Positions 46,774-58,560 of a DNA stretch of 64,000 bases are shown here, piece by piece (positions within the stretch are counted from its first letter, which is position 1; each line of letters opens with the position of its first letter). A program made the position numbers and the translations under genes. Under the pieces are notes generated by a model. The model saw nothing but the letters and a program-made list of their open reading frames with translations, made no database searches and was not told the origin of the DNA. This DNA is from Odobenus rosmarus divergens (taxonomy: Eukaryota > Chordata > Mammalia > Carnivora > Odobenidae), in NCBI RefSeq assembly GCF_000321225.1, contig NW_004451010.1, forward strand, positions 445,211 through 509,210. The letters are read 5' to 3'.

Positions 46774-48068
46774 GTAAATGTCTACTGGGAACCTTTGTAA
46801 TGCACAGGCCTGAGTGGTTCAGAGACTCAAAACTTAGCATAAATAAAGCTTCAGAAAATGCATAATGGTTAAACCTTTCTAGTGCATAACAGAAAAACGT
46901 TTGTCTTTATTTCTTAGTTTTAAAGGCTGCATGCCAGACCCTGTTCACATTGTCATTTAGTAGCATTTGGAGTTCTAACCTCATACATCCTTTTCTCATT
47001 ATGGAGTGTACTCTGTAGAATGCTTTACACATAACGCAGAGTAGCTGTGATTGTCGCTTATGTTCGCATTAAGTAGAAATTCACAAATAACAGTCATCAG
47101 CTCTCAGGATATTTCCTGACCTAACAAGGCAAACAAATGATTAAAACCTAATTTATGTTTGAAAAAACAACAACAAAAATCTAAAGTCACAAAGTTAACA
47201 AGATTCAAGGAAATAATCGTAAATAAGTATGATTAGAGAGCTTACAGAAGTTATTCTAATATAGACAGCCTGTAATTTGAGCTGTGGTAAGTTTTTTCCC
47301 AAGAAACAATGCCCAAGGTAATCTCAAAATACATTTGCATACTAAAAGGCAAAGTAGGAAGACAGGTTTTACATCCAGTTTCTTTTTCATTTGCCCTTTA
47401 TTTGCAGGGGGTGGGCAGTCTGAGGTTGGGGTGATGGAAGTGTCAGTGGTGGGAGCAAAGGAACAACTGTGAAGATGCACTAATTAACTCACTTGTAAAT
47501 ATTTTAGGTAACAGGAGAGCCAGTATTACTTTAATATCTTCATAGACTATGGCTTACTTTTCTGTTAAGTTCTATATCTGGAAGACAGCTTCTTGATGTA
47601 CCAGGGCCTCAATTGTTGCCTTTCCCTTGTAAGCAAAAAAATACAGACCCTAAAAATCTAGTTTTAACTGAATTAAGTCATATTAATCCATTTAATTCAG
47701 TATAGGAAGGTACTACAACTTTAAGGGATATAGTATTTATAGTCCTTGAACTCAGGAAACGCAGGTCTAGCTATATAAATTTTCAGAGCTACCAAATGAA
47801 TGCGTATTTCTCTTAATAATCTAAAGTTAAAATTCTGGGCCTATCTTATATATATTTGAATTTACAATACTGATTCTTTAAATCATCTTCAGAGCTATTC
47901 CAAGCAAATTATATCAAGCTTATTATACTGCCAAATGTTCCTTATAAATAAATTAGAAGTAGGAATAAATGTACACAAACATGCTACTTTCTATAGATAC
48001 CAGGAGCAAAAAATAAGTTAAGGTGAGCAATTTAGCAAAATAATCTTACTGTTTTTGCTACAAAATAG
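46774..48068 (+). other. Intron between window exons 10 and 11
   Basis: 1295 bp with no transposon that I recognise; apparently unique sequence. Confidence 0.6.
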
Positions 48069-48122
48069 GGTGAACCAGGAGCTCCTGGAGAAGAAGGTCT
48101 CCAAGGAAAAGATGGATTAAAG
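48069..48122 (+). CDS. COL24A1: Collagen helix exon 11 of window (54 bp)
   Basis: Encodes GEPGAPGEEGLQGKDGLK, six perfect triplets, phase 0. The acceptor is TTTTTGCTACAAAATAG, where purines interrupt the tract just before AG. The donor is AAG|GTAAAT. Y-position prolines in GEP and GAP; strongly acidic first half, then KD and LK. A 168-bp intron separates it from the 108-bp exon. Confidence 0.96.
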
Positions 48123-48290
48123 GTAAATTATACTTTTCTCATTACATATAAAAGTAGATATTTTTTGTGAAATCTTTCAAATATTACATAATTACATGAT
48201 TATTTTTATGTCCCAAACAAAAATCTGCTTATTGTGTGGTATACTTATTTTATTGCTTTCCCTTTCTTAAAAATTTTTACTGGGTTACAG

Positions 48291-48398
48291 GGGAACCCCG
48301 GAGGAAGGGGTCTTCCCGGAGAGGATGGTGAAAAAGGAGAGACAGGCTTACCAGGGGCTTCAGGGCCCTTGGGTAGACCAGGTCTAACGGGCCCTCCG
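48291..48398 (+). CDS. COL24A1: Collagen helix exon 12 of window (108 bp)
   Basis: Encodes 36 residues, 12 perfect triplets, starting GNPGGRGLPGEDGEKGE and ending GRPGLTGPP, phase 0. 108 bp is twice the 54-bp unit and is read as a fusion of two such exons, common in fibrillar collagen genes. The acceptor is ATTTTTACTGGGTTACAG and the donor CCG|GTAAGT. Five Y-position prolines. It contains K-G-E. This was the segment that most suggested COL24A1. A (CA)n repeat starts 55 bp after the donor, and no further exon is seen to 64000. Confidence 0.97.
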
Positions 48399-48451
48399 GT
48401 AAGTACTGCTGAGCTCATTTTTGAGTACTCCATGAACTCAGTCCTCTACAT

Positions 48452-48453
<2 letters not shown>

Positions 48454-48494
<41 letters not shown>
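48454..48494. repeat. (AC)n microsatellite
   Basis: About 20 uninterrupted AC units, starting 55 bp downstream of the exon 12 splice donor. Confidence 0.97.
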
Positions 48495-48495
<1 letters not shown>

Positions 48496-51423
48496 TCTGA
48501 TTTTCTCAGATGTTCTTTGGATAACTGAAGGTGTGGAACTGTGGCTTGAGAGAGGGCCAAACCAGGGACTGATAATCAGCCTAGCTAACATCCAAGGAAG
48601 AAAGATACTTTCTCCATGTGTCACACAAGTCCTTGAAGTTTTTTTTCTTCCCACTTTGAGATATAATTGACAAGTAACATTATGTAAATTTAAGGTGTGT
48701 AATGTGATGATTTTATACACACGCACATGATTACCAAATAGGGTTAGTTAAGACATCCATTGCTTTACTTAATTACCTTTTTGTGGTGTGGTGAAATTTC
48801 TTAAGATTTACCCTCTTAGCAACTTTCAAATACACAATACAGTATTGTTAAATATAGTCACTACATTGTACATTATGTCTCTATGAGTTACTTATTTTAT
48901 AACTGGAAGTTTGTATCCATTCACCATTTCCCCCATCTCTCCACTACTGGCAACAACCATCAGTCTATTCTCTGTTCCTATGATTTCAGATTTTTAGATA
49001 ACACACATATGTGAGATCATACAGAATTTTTTTTCCTCTGTCTGACTTATTTCACATAACATAATGACTTCCAGGTCCATCCATATTGTTGCAAATGTCA
49101 GAATTTGCTTCTTTTTGTGACTGAACAGTACGTATATATATAAACCATATATATACCATTCTCTTTTCAAATATAAGTTGACCATATATGCATGCATTTT
49201 TTTCTGGGCTCTCAATTCTTTTCCACTAGTCTATATGTCTTTTTTAATGCCAGTACCACACTGTTTTGATTAGTATAGTCTTGTGTTAATACAGTTTGGA
49301 ATTAAGAGGTGTGATACCTCCAGCTTTAATTTTTTAAGTTTGTTTTGGTTATTTGGGGTATTTTCTGGTTTCATGTGAATTTTAGGATCTTTTCTATTCC
49401 TGTAAAGCATGCCATTGGAATCTTAATAGGAATTACATTGAATCTGTAGATGGTTTGGGATAATATGGACATGTTAACAATATTAATTATTCCTACCTAT
49501 GAATATGAGATAGCTCTCCATTTATGTGTCTTCAATTTCTTTCATCAATGTCTTACAATTTTCAGTGTATAGATATTTCATCTCCTTTGTTATATTTATC
49601 CCTAAATATTTTATTGTTTTTGATGCTATTGTAAATGGAAATGTTTTCTTTCTTTCTTTTTCAGATAATTCATTGTTAGTGTATGGAAACATGACTGGGT
49701 TTTCTAGGTGATTTTTGTATCCTGCACTTTTACTGAAATCATTTATTAATTTTAACAGGTTTTTTTTGTGGAGTATTTAGGGTTTTCTGTCTATGAAGAT
49801 AATGCCATCTTCAGAGACAGTTATACTTCTTCCTTTCTCATTTTGGTGCCTTTTATTTCTTTTTCTTGCATAAATGCTCTTGGTAGGATTTCCAGTACTA
49901 TATTGAATAGAAGGTGTGAGAGTAGGCACCTTGGTCTCTTGTTCCTGATCTTAGAGGAAAACCTTTCAACTTTTCACTGTTAAATATGATGTTAGTTGTG
50001 GGTTTGTCATATATGGCCTTTATTATGTTGAGGTATGTTCCCTCTATACCTGCTTTATTGAGAGTTTTTATCATGAAAAGTTATTGAAATTTGTCAAATA
50101 CTCTTTCTGCTTCTATTGAGATGATCATATGGTTTTATCTTTAATTCTGTGAATGGGGTATATCATATTGATTGATTTGCAGGTGAACCATCCTTGCATC
50201 CTAGGAATAAATCCCACTTGAACACAGTGTATGATCCTTTTGACGTGATGTTGAATTTAGTTTGCTAGTATTTTGTTGAGAATTTTTGCATCCCTATTCA
50301 TCAGGGCTTTGGTCTGTAGTTTTCTTATAATATCCTCATCTGGCTTTTGTATTAGGATAATGCTGACCTGAGCTTGGGTATATTTCTCCTCTTCACAATT
50401 TTGGATGAGTTTGAGAAATATTACCATTAATTCTTCTTTCAGTGTTTGGTGGAATTCATCAGCAAATGCTAGGTTTTTCTTTGTTGAGAGATTTTTTATT
50501 ACTTATTCAATCTCATTCATTATTGGTCTGTTCAGATTTTCTATTTCTGCATGATTCAGTCTTGGTAAGTAGTATGCTTCTAGGAATAGATATATTCTAA
50601 GTTGTCCAATTTTTTGACAAATAATTGTATATTAGTAGACTTTTATGATCCTTTGTTTTTCTGTGTTATTTATAATGTCTTCTCTTTCATTTCTAATTGT
50701 ATTTGAGGCCTTTCTGTCTTGGTGTTTGTCAAGTTTGTTTATCATTTAAAAAACCAACTATTTTGTTAATCTCTTCTCTAATTTTTCTGTTTTCTTTTTA
50801 TTTACTTTTGCTCTAATCTTCATCATTTCTTTTCTTCTGCTAACTTTGGCTTTAGTTTGTTCTTTTTCTACTTCTTTGAAGTATAAAGTTAGGTTATTTA
50901 TTTGTGATCTTTCTCCTTTTTTAAAGTAGGCATTTATCACTGTAAACTCCCCTCTTAGAACTGCTTTTGCTGCATTCCATAAATTTTTGCTATATTGTGG
51001 TTCCAATTTTGTTTGAAGATTTTTTGTTTGTTTTAATTTTTGTTTCAAGTTATTATTTAAATTCTGGTTAGTTAACATACTATTGGTTTCAGGAGCAGAA
51101 TTTGTGATTCATCACTTACATACAACACCTAGTGCTTGTCACAAGTGCCCTCCTTAATCCCCATCACTAATTTAGCCCATTCCCTGCCCACCTCCCCTCC
51201 ATCAATTCTGTTTGTTCTCTGTAGTTAAGAGTTTCTTAAGGCTTGCCTCCCTCTCTTTCCACCCCCTTCCCCTATGTTCATCTGTTTTGTTTCTTAAATT
51301 TCACATATGAGTGAAATCATATGGTCTTTCTCTGACTGACTTATTTCATTTAGCATAATGCTCTCTAGCTCCATCCATGTAGCTGCAAATGGCAAGATTT
51401 CATTCTTTTTGGTGGCTGAGTAA

Positions 51424-51525
51424 TAGTCCATTATATATATGTGTTCCTTTATATACATATATATACACATATATGTATTCCTTTATATACATATATATTC
51501 TATTATATATATATATATATACATA
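51424..51525. repeat. TA-rich microsatellite in L1
   Basis: Alternating TA with CATATA and TATATG units, at the same place in the L1 as the expansion at 22216. Confidence 0.8.
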
Positions 51526-54233
51526 GGGATGCATGTGTCCCTTCAAATCAGTATTATTGTATTCTTTGGGTAAATACCTAGTAATGCAATTGCTGGGTCT
51601 AAGGGTACTTCTATTTTTAACTTTTTGGGGAACCTCCATATTGTTTTCCAGAGTGGCTGCCCCAGTTTGCATTCCCACCAACAGTGTAAGAGGGTTCCCC
51701 TTTCTACACATTCTTGCCAACACCTGTTATTTCTTGTGTTGTTAATTATAGCCATTCTGACAGGTGTGAGGTGATACATCATTGTAGCTTTGATTTGTAT
51801 TTCCCTGATGATGAGTGATGTTGAGCATGTTTTCATGTGTCCTTTGGCCATCTTTATGTCTTTGAAAAAATGTCTATTCATGTCTTCTGCCCAATAACCC
51901 TTTATCAGATATGTCATTTGCAAATACCTTCTCCCATTCCTTAGGTTGTTGTTTAGTTTTGTTGATTATTTCCTTCACTGTGCAGAAATTTTTTATTTTG
52001 ATGAAGTCCCAATAATTCATTTTTGCTTTTGTTTCCCTTGCCTCTGGTGACGTGTCTAGTAAGAAGTTGCTACAGCCAATGTCAAAGAGGTACTGCTGTG
52101 TTTTCCTCTAGGATTTTGATGGTTTCCTCTCTCACATTTAGGTCTTTCATCCATTATGAATTTATTTTTGCGTGTGATGTAAGGAAGTGGTCCAGTTTCA
52201 TCCTTCTGCATGTGGCTATCCAGTTTTCTCAACACCATTTGTTGAAGAAACTGTCTTTTTCCCATTGAATATTCTTCCCTGCTTTGTTGAAGATTAGTTG
52301 ACCATGTAGTTGTGGGTCCATTTCTGGGTTTTCTATTCTGTTCCATTGATCTACGTATCTGTTTTTGTGCCAGTACCATACTGTCTTGATAACTACAGCT
52401 TTGTAATATAGCTTGAAGTCCAGAATTGCTTTTCTTTTCTTTTTCAAGATTGCTTTGGCTATTTGGGGTCTCTTGTGGTTCCATACAAATTTTAGGATTG
52501 TTTGTTTTAGCTCTGTAAAAATGCTGGTGGTATTTTGATGGGATTGCATTAAATGTGTAGATCCCTTTGGGTGGGATAGACATTTTAACAATATTTGTTT
52601 CTTCAATCCATGAACGTGGAATGTTTTTCCATTTCTTTGTGTCCTCTTCAATTTCTTTTGTAAGTATTCTATAGTTTTCAGAGTACACATCTTTTACCCT
52701 TTAGTTTGGTTTATTCCTAGATATCTTATGGGTTTTGGTGCAATTGTAAACTGGATCGATTCCTTGATCTCTCTTTCTACTGCTTCATATTTGGTGTATA
52801 GAAACGCAACAGATTTCTGTACATTGATTTTGTAACATGCGACTTTGCTGAAATCATGTATCAGTTCTAGCATTTTTTGTGGAGTCTTTCAGGTTTTCTA
52901 CATAGAGTATCATGTCATCTGCAAATAGTGAAAGTTTGACTTCTTCCTTGCCAATGTGGATGCCTTTTATTTCTTTTTGTTGTCTGATTGCTGAGGCTAG
53001 GACTTCCAGTACTATGTTAAATAACAGTGGTAAGAGTGAACATCCCAGTCTTGTTCCTGACCTTAAAGGAAAATCTCTCAATTTTTTCCCCATTGAGGAT
53101 GATACTAGCTGTGGTTCTTTCATATATGGCCTTTATGGTGTTGAGGTATGTTCCCTCTATCCCTTCTTTGTTGAGGGTTTTTATCAAGAACAGATGCTGT
53201 ATGTTGTCAAATGCTTTTTCTGCATCTATTGAGAAGATCATGGGGTTCTTATCCTTTTTTTTAAATTAATGTGGTGTATCATGGTGATTGATTTGTGGAT
53301 ATTGAATCACCCTTGCAGCCCAGGAATAAATCCCACTTGATTGTGGTGAACAATTCTTTTAATGTACTGTTGGATTTGATTTGCTGGTATCTTGTTGAGA
53401 ATTTTTACATCCATGTTCATCAGGAATATTGACCTGTAATTCTTTTTAGTGGGGTCTTTGGTTTTAGAATCAAGGCAATGCTGGCCTCATAGAATGAGTT
53501 TGGAAGTTTCCTCCCATTTCTATTTTTTGGAACAGTTTCAGAAGAATAGGTATTAATTCTTCTTTAAATGTTTAGTAAAAATTCCCCTGGGAAGGCATCT
53601 GGCCCTGGACTTTTGTTATTTGGGAGATTTTTGATTACTGATTCAATTTCTTTACTAGTTATGGGTCTATTCAAATTTTCTATTTCTTTCTGTTTCAGTT
53701 TTTGTAATTTGTATGTTTCTAGGAATTGGTCCATTTCTTCCAGATTGCCCAATTTGTTGGCATACAATTTTTTATAATATTCTCTTATAACTTTGTATTT
53801 CTGTGGTGTTGGTTGTAATCTCTCCTCTTTCATTCATGATTTTATTTGGGTCCTTTCTCTTTTCTTTTTGATAAGTCTAGCTAGGGGGTTATCAATTTTA
53901 TTAATTCATTCAAAGAACCAGCTCCTACTGTCATTGATCTGTTCGATTAGTGGGTTTTTTTGTTTGTTTATGTCTATATCATTTATTTCTGCTCTAATCT
54001 TTATTATTTCCCTTCTGCTGACTATAGGCTCTATTTGCTGTTCTTTTTCTAGCTCCTCTATGTGTAAGGTTGGTTAGGTGGTGTATTTGAGACTTTTCTT
54101 GCTTCTTGAGGTAGGCCCATACTGCTGTATACTTCCCTCTTATGACCTCTTTTGCTGATTCCCAAATGTTTTGGACTATTGGGTTTTCATTTTCATTTGC
54201 TTCCATGTGTTTTTTTTATTTATATTTTCCTGG

Positions 54234-54275
54234 TTAACTTTAACTTTCTTTTTTTTTTTTTTAACTTTAACTTTC
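54234..54275 (-). mobile_element. Poly(T) flanked by 15-bp direct repeats
   Basis: TTAACTTTAACTTTC occurs at 54234-54248 and 54261-54275 with T12 between. Inside the young L1. It reads as a tail-only insertion in antisense, with its own target-site duplication. Confidence 0.65.
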
Positions 54276-57029
54276 GTGTATTTGTGGTCTTTCTAATTTT
54301 TTTCTTGTGGTTGACTTCACGTTTCATAGCATTGTGGTCTGAAAATATGCATGGTATGATCTCAGTCTTTTTGTTACTGATTGAGGCCTGATTTGTGACC
54401 CAGTATGTGATCTGGAGAATGTCCCATGTGCACTCAAAAAAAATATGTATTTGCTGCTTTAGGATGAAATGTTCTGAATATATCTGTTAAGTCCATCTGG
54501 TCCAGTGTATCATCCAAAGGCATTGTTTCCTTGTTGATTTCCTGCTTAGATGATCTGTCCATTGCTGTAAGTGGGGTGTTAAGTCCCCTACTATTATTAC
54601 GTTCTTATCAGTGAGTTTCTTTATATTTGTTATTAATTGATTTATGTATTTGGGTGTTCCCAAGTTGGGGGCATAAATATTTACAATTGTTAGTTTGAAG
54701 ATTTTTTAAATTTCCCTTTTGATTTCTTCTTTGATCCATTGATTGTTGAGGACTGTGTTTTTAAATTTCTACATATTTGTGAATTTTCCGGCTCTCCTCC
54801 TGTTTTGATTTCTAGTTTGATACCATGAGGTCAGAAAAGATACTTGATGTAATTTCTATCTTCCTCAGTTTGTTGAGACTTATATTGTAGCCTTACATAT
54901 GATCTATTGTTCAAAATGTTTCATGTTGACTTAAAAAGAATGTGTATTCTGCTGCTGTTGGATGGAATGTTCTATATATGTCTGTTAGGTACATTTGGTT
55001 TATCATGTTGTTCAAATCCATTGTTGCCTTATTGATTCTCTGCCTGGATGATATAACCATTTTAGAGAGTAGGGTATTAAAGTCCCCAACTATTGTTGGA
55101 TAGCTATTTATTTCTTTCTTTATTTCTGTTAGTATTTGCTTCAATATTTAAGAGGTCCAATGTTTGTGCATAAATATTTACAATTGTTATATATTATTAA
55201 TATTTATAATTACATATTATTGATTACTATCATTATATGATGACCTTCTTTGTCTCATGACTATATTTAGCTTAAAGTCTGTTTTGTCTCATATTAGTGT
55301 AACTATCCCTGCTTTCTTCTGGTTTCCTTTATTTCTTTTGCTTGAAATATCTTTTTCCATTTCTTTGCACTCAGTCTCTGTGTGTCCTTAAAGCTTAAGT
55401 GAGTCTATATGAGTGGGTCTTGTCTTTTTATCCATGCAGCTATTCTGTATCTTTTGATTAGAGAATTTAATATATTTATAATTAAAGTAATTATTGGTAA
55501 GGTCTTCCTATTGACATTTAATTTTAATTGTTTATTGACTGTTTTATAGATCATGTCTTCTTGTTTTCTCTTGTGTTGTCTTTGTGATTTTATGACTTTT
55601 TGTAGCAGTGTGACTTAATCCTTTATTAAAATTTTGTGTATCTACTACATTCTTTGTGGCTCACATAAAATATGTTTTAACATCTTATTTTAAGCAGATA
55701 ACAACTTCCATACTATACAGAAACTTTATACTTTTACTTCTTCTCCCTTCCTCATATTTCAGGTTATTGATGTTACAATTTACATCTTTTTATATTATGA
55801 TACAATAACAAATTATTTTAGTTATTATTTTTAATGCATTTGTTTTTTAATTTTTTAACTGGAGTTGTAAGTGATATATGCACAATCATTACAATATTAG
55901 AGAATCTGGCTTTGAATATATATTTACATCTGTTGGTGAGTTTTATACATTCATGGTTTTATGACATTAATTACATTCTTTTATTTGAGCCTGAAAAATG
56001 CCCTTTAGCATTTCTTGTAAGACAGGTTTAGTGGTGAACTCTTCAGCTTTTGTTTTTTGAGGAAAGTCTTTATAGCTTCTTCATTTCTGAAAGACAGCTT
56101 TGCTGGGTATAGTATTCTTGGTTAACTTTTTTTCTTTGAATATTTTGAAGAAATTATTCCACTTTCTCCTGGCCTGCAGTTTCTGTTAAGAAATGTACAT
56201 ATAGTCTTATAGGAACTCTCTTTTGTGTGACAAGTTGCTTTTCTCTTGCTGCTTCCAAAATTCTCCCTTTGTCTTTGATTTTTACAATTTAATTATGAGG
56301 TGTTTCAAAGTTATTCTTTTTGGATTCAACTTATTTGGGATCCTTTGAGCCTCAAGAATCTGGATGTCCATTTCTCTCCCCAAGTTCGAGACATTTTCAG
56401 CCATTATATCTTCAAATAGACTTTTTGCTCTTTTTCTTCTCTTTCTGGCATTATCACAATACACGTATTTCACTTGATGCTGTCTCATAAGCACCAGAGA
56501 TTTTTTTCCCTTTATTTTGTTCCTTTTTTTTTCTTTTTACTGCTCTGGATAATTTCAAATGACTTGTCTTTGAGTTCACTGATTCTACTGCTCGGTTGAG
56601 TCTACTGCTGAAGTTCTCTGTTGAATTCTTCAGGTCAGTCATTGTACTGTTCATCTCTAGGATTTTTGTTTTCTTTATTTTTATGGTTTCTATTTATTTG
56701 TTCAATTTCTCATTTTGTTTATGCATTGTTTATCTAATTTTATTTGTCTATTTGTATGTTCTTAGAGTTCACTGAACTTCAAGATGATTATTCTGAATTC
56801 TTTGTCAGAAAGTCTATAGAATTCTGTTACTCTGGTATCAGTTATTAAAGTTTTATTAGTTTCCTTTGGCATTGTCATCTTTACTTGATTCTTTATGGTC
56901 CTTGTATCCTGGCACTGGTATCTGCACATTTGAATAAGAAGTCCCTCTTCCAGACATTGGAAGTTTATTTTGGCGAGGAAAGTCCTTCACCAATCTGCTT
57001 AGCTGACTGGTTAACTGGTAGTATTTGTG

Positions 57030-57760
57030 GGCAGGCACAGCTTACTGTTGAGGTCTCCAGTTGGGCAAGGCCCCTACCCATGGTCTGAGCTGGGGAGAGT
57101 TGTCACTGGCTGTTCTCTGCAGATGGATGAGCCCATTGGCTGGGCTTCATTTTCAAGGGAGGCCAGTGAATAGGCACCCTGGTTGGGCAGGAGTGCTGGA
57201 ATGGTGACTCCCTGGCAGGACAGTACCTCTGATTGGACTCTGTAGTCGGGCAAGGTCTCATGTTGTGCACCCTAACTGAATAGTGCTTCTGGCTGAACTC
57301 CATGTCCATGAGACAACAGGCATGGCTTCACAGTTGGACATAGCCACATGCTGTGCCCCAAGTTTGTATAGAGTCACAGGCTGTGCTTCATGATTACTTA
57401 GCCCACAGCTGTGCCCCTGTGTTGGGTAAGGTCACTTGCCAAGCTTTCTGGTTAAGTGGGCTCTTCAGCTGTATCTCAGTGTTGGCTGAGGTTGGAGACT
57501 ATATGCTCCATGGTTGTGTGGAGTTACTGTCTGAGCTTTTATTGGGCAGGGCTGAAGGCTATGCTTTGTAATTGGGCAGGGCTACTTAGCCCAGGCTTCT
57601 TGCCTATACAAGGTTGCAGGCTGTATTTAGTAATTGTACAGGCCCATAAGCTATATTTTGCTGCTGGGTAGAGCTGTTGGCTAGGCTTCACAGCTGGACA
57701 GTACTTTAAGCTGGGTTCCAAGGCTTCCCGTGACCACTGTTCAGGTTCTGTGGTCATTCC
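57030..57760. repeat. Degenerate ~30-bp tandem array
   Basis: Units of about 28-33 bp share a form like AGGCTGTGCTTCATGATTGG then GCAGGGT. Clear examples begin near 57373, 57555, 57614, 57648 and 57675 (AAGGCTATGCTTTGTAATTG, CAGGCTGTATTTAGTAATTG). It lies in the 5' region of the old L1. Confidence 0.65.
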
Positions 57761-58368
57761 CAACATTTTGGCAGGGCTGCTGGCTTGGCTGCCTGCCTGA
57801 GTAGAACTATATATAGTATGGACTCCACAACTGCCCAGGTTCTATGCCCAGGCAATCTTGGTTAAGTGGGATGGGAGTATATGGTTAGCTCTTGGGCAAG
57901 GTTGCAACTCAGGGCCATATAATGGGCTCCACAGCAGGTATGATCCTTTGGCTGGGGACCCAAATCATGCAGAACCCTTCAACAAAGCTTCCAACCAGAC
58001 AGAGCCACCAACTCAGCTCTGCAAAAGTGCAGAATCACTGACTGGGATCTCTGCTCAGGTGCTACTGCAAACAGGAATGCAGTCCAGCAAGATATGGTAC
58101 AGGTTGCTATAATCCTTGCCTCTGTCCTCTGTCTCTATTTGATCCTCAGTGGTCAAGCCCCCAGGCTTCCCCACTGATGTCCATGAAGTAAGACCTTAGT
58201 GGGCTACTCTGGAAGCATTCCATAACACTGGGGGAGCTGAATGTCCACTTTCGGTTTTCTTTTCCTCACTGGAATAACTATAACCAAGGGAGCCACCTGA
58301 TGCAGTGCTGTGCTGGTCTGAGGAAAGGACAATGCAATCAAAATGAAATCTTTACTCTTACCTTTTTA

Positions 58369-58428
58369 CTGTGATCTAAGACAGTGCTTCAGCACTGTAT
58401 CTCTGTGATCTAAGACAGTGCTTCAGCC
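58369..58428. repeat. 34-bp tandem duplication
   Basis: CTGTGATCTAAGACAGTGCT starts at 58369 and 58403. The first 25 bases are identical in both copies. Confidence 0.92.
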
Positions 58429-58560
58429 TCACCCTCAGGTTCTGGGATTTTCACAATGGTGGTCTTTTATGTGGATACTTGCTACTTGGTCTTCTTCTGA
58501 GGATGGCTGAATTCAGGAATGACTTATGTCACTATCCTGATGATGTCACCTCAGCTATAG

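Larger units (their letters stand above)
51026..54692 (-). mobile_element. Younger L1, 3.7 kb, nested, antisense
   Basis: 3' UTR (TTCTGGTTAGTTAACATAC) through ORF2 to a 5' truncation in the endonuclease part. Minus-strand fragments show RT motifs: DAEKAFDN near 53190, [11 protein letters not shown] near 53590 and [11 protein letters not shown] near 52920. The frames are broken between them, and the C-terminal part runs open for 210 codons (52056-52688) only by frame change. Duplication GTTTGAAGATTTTTT flanks it at 51011-51025 and 54693-54707. Confidence 0.92.
48640..58560 (-). mobile_element. Old L1, nearly full length, antisense
   Basis: Left part (48640-51025): TTTGAGATATAATTGACAAG, TCTGACTTATTTCACATAAC, CCAGTACCACACTGTTTTGA and TGGTGGAATTCATCAGCAAA. 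Right part (54693 onward): TGATCCATTGATTGTTGAGG, GAGGTCAGAAAAGATACTTG and an ORF1 remnant near 56300-56650, then a GC-richer 5' region. A young L1 (51026-54692) splits it, and there is an internal jump near 49160-49180. Total about 6.2 kb without the insert. No intact ORF. The right boundary is approximate. Confidence 0.75.

Noticed and set aside
47505..47535. Possible extra exon after TTTTAG (GTAACAGGAGAGCCAG...)
   Set aside because: Gly pattern does not persist and a stop follows within nine codons.
48245..48433. 62-codon minus-strand frame with many Gly and Pro
   Set aside because: It is the reverse reading of the 108-bp collagen exon and its flanks.
52056..52688. Longest open frame in the window (210 codons, minus strand)
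   Set aside because: It lies within the C-terminal part of L1 ORF2 in the nested L1, runs open only by a frame shift relative to ORF2, and has no intact neighbours.
57030..57760. CRISPR-like or gene-family tandem repeats
   Set aside because: Units are directly adjacent with no spacers, strongly diverged, and inside a mammalian L1.
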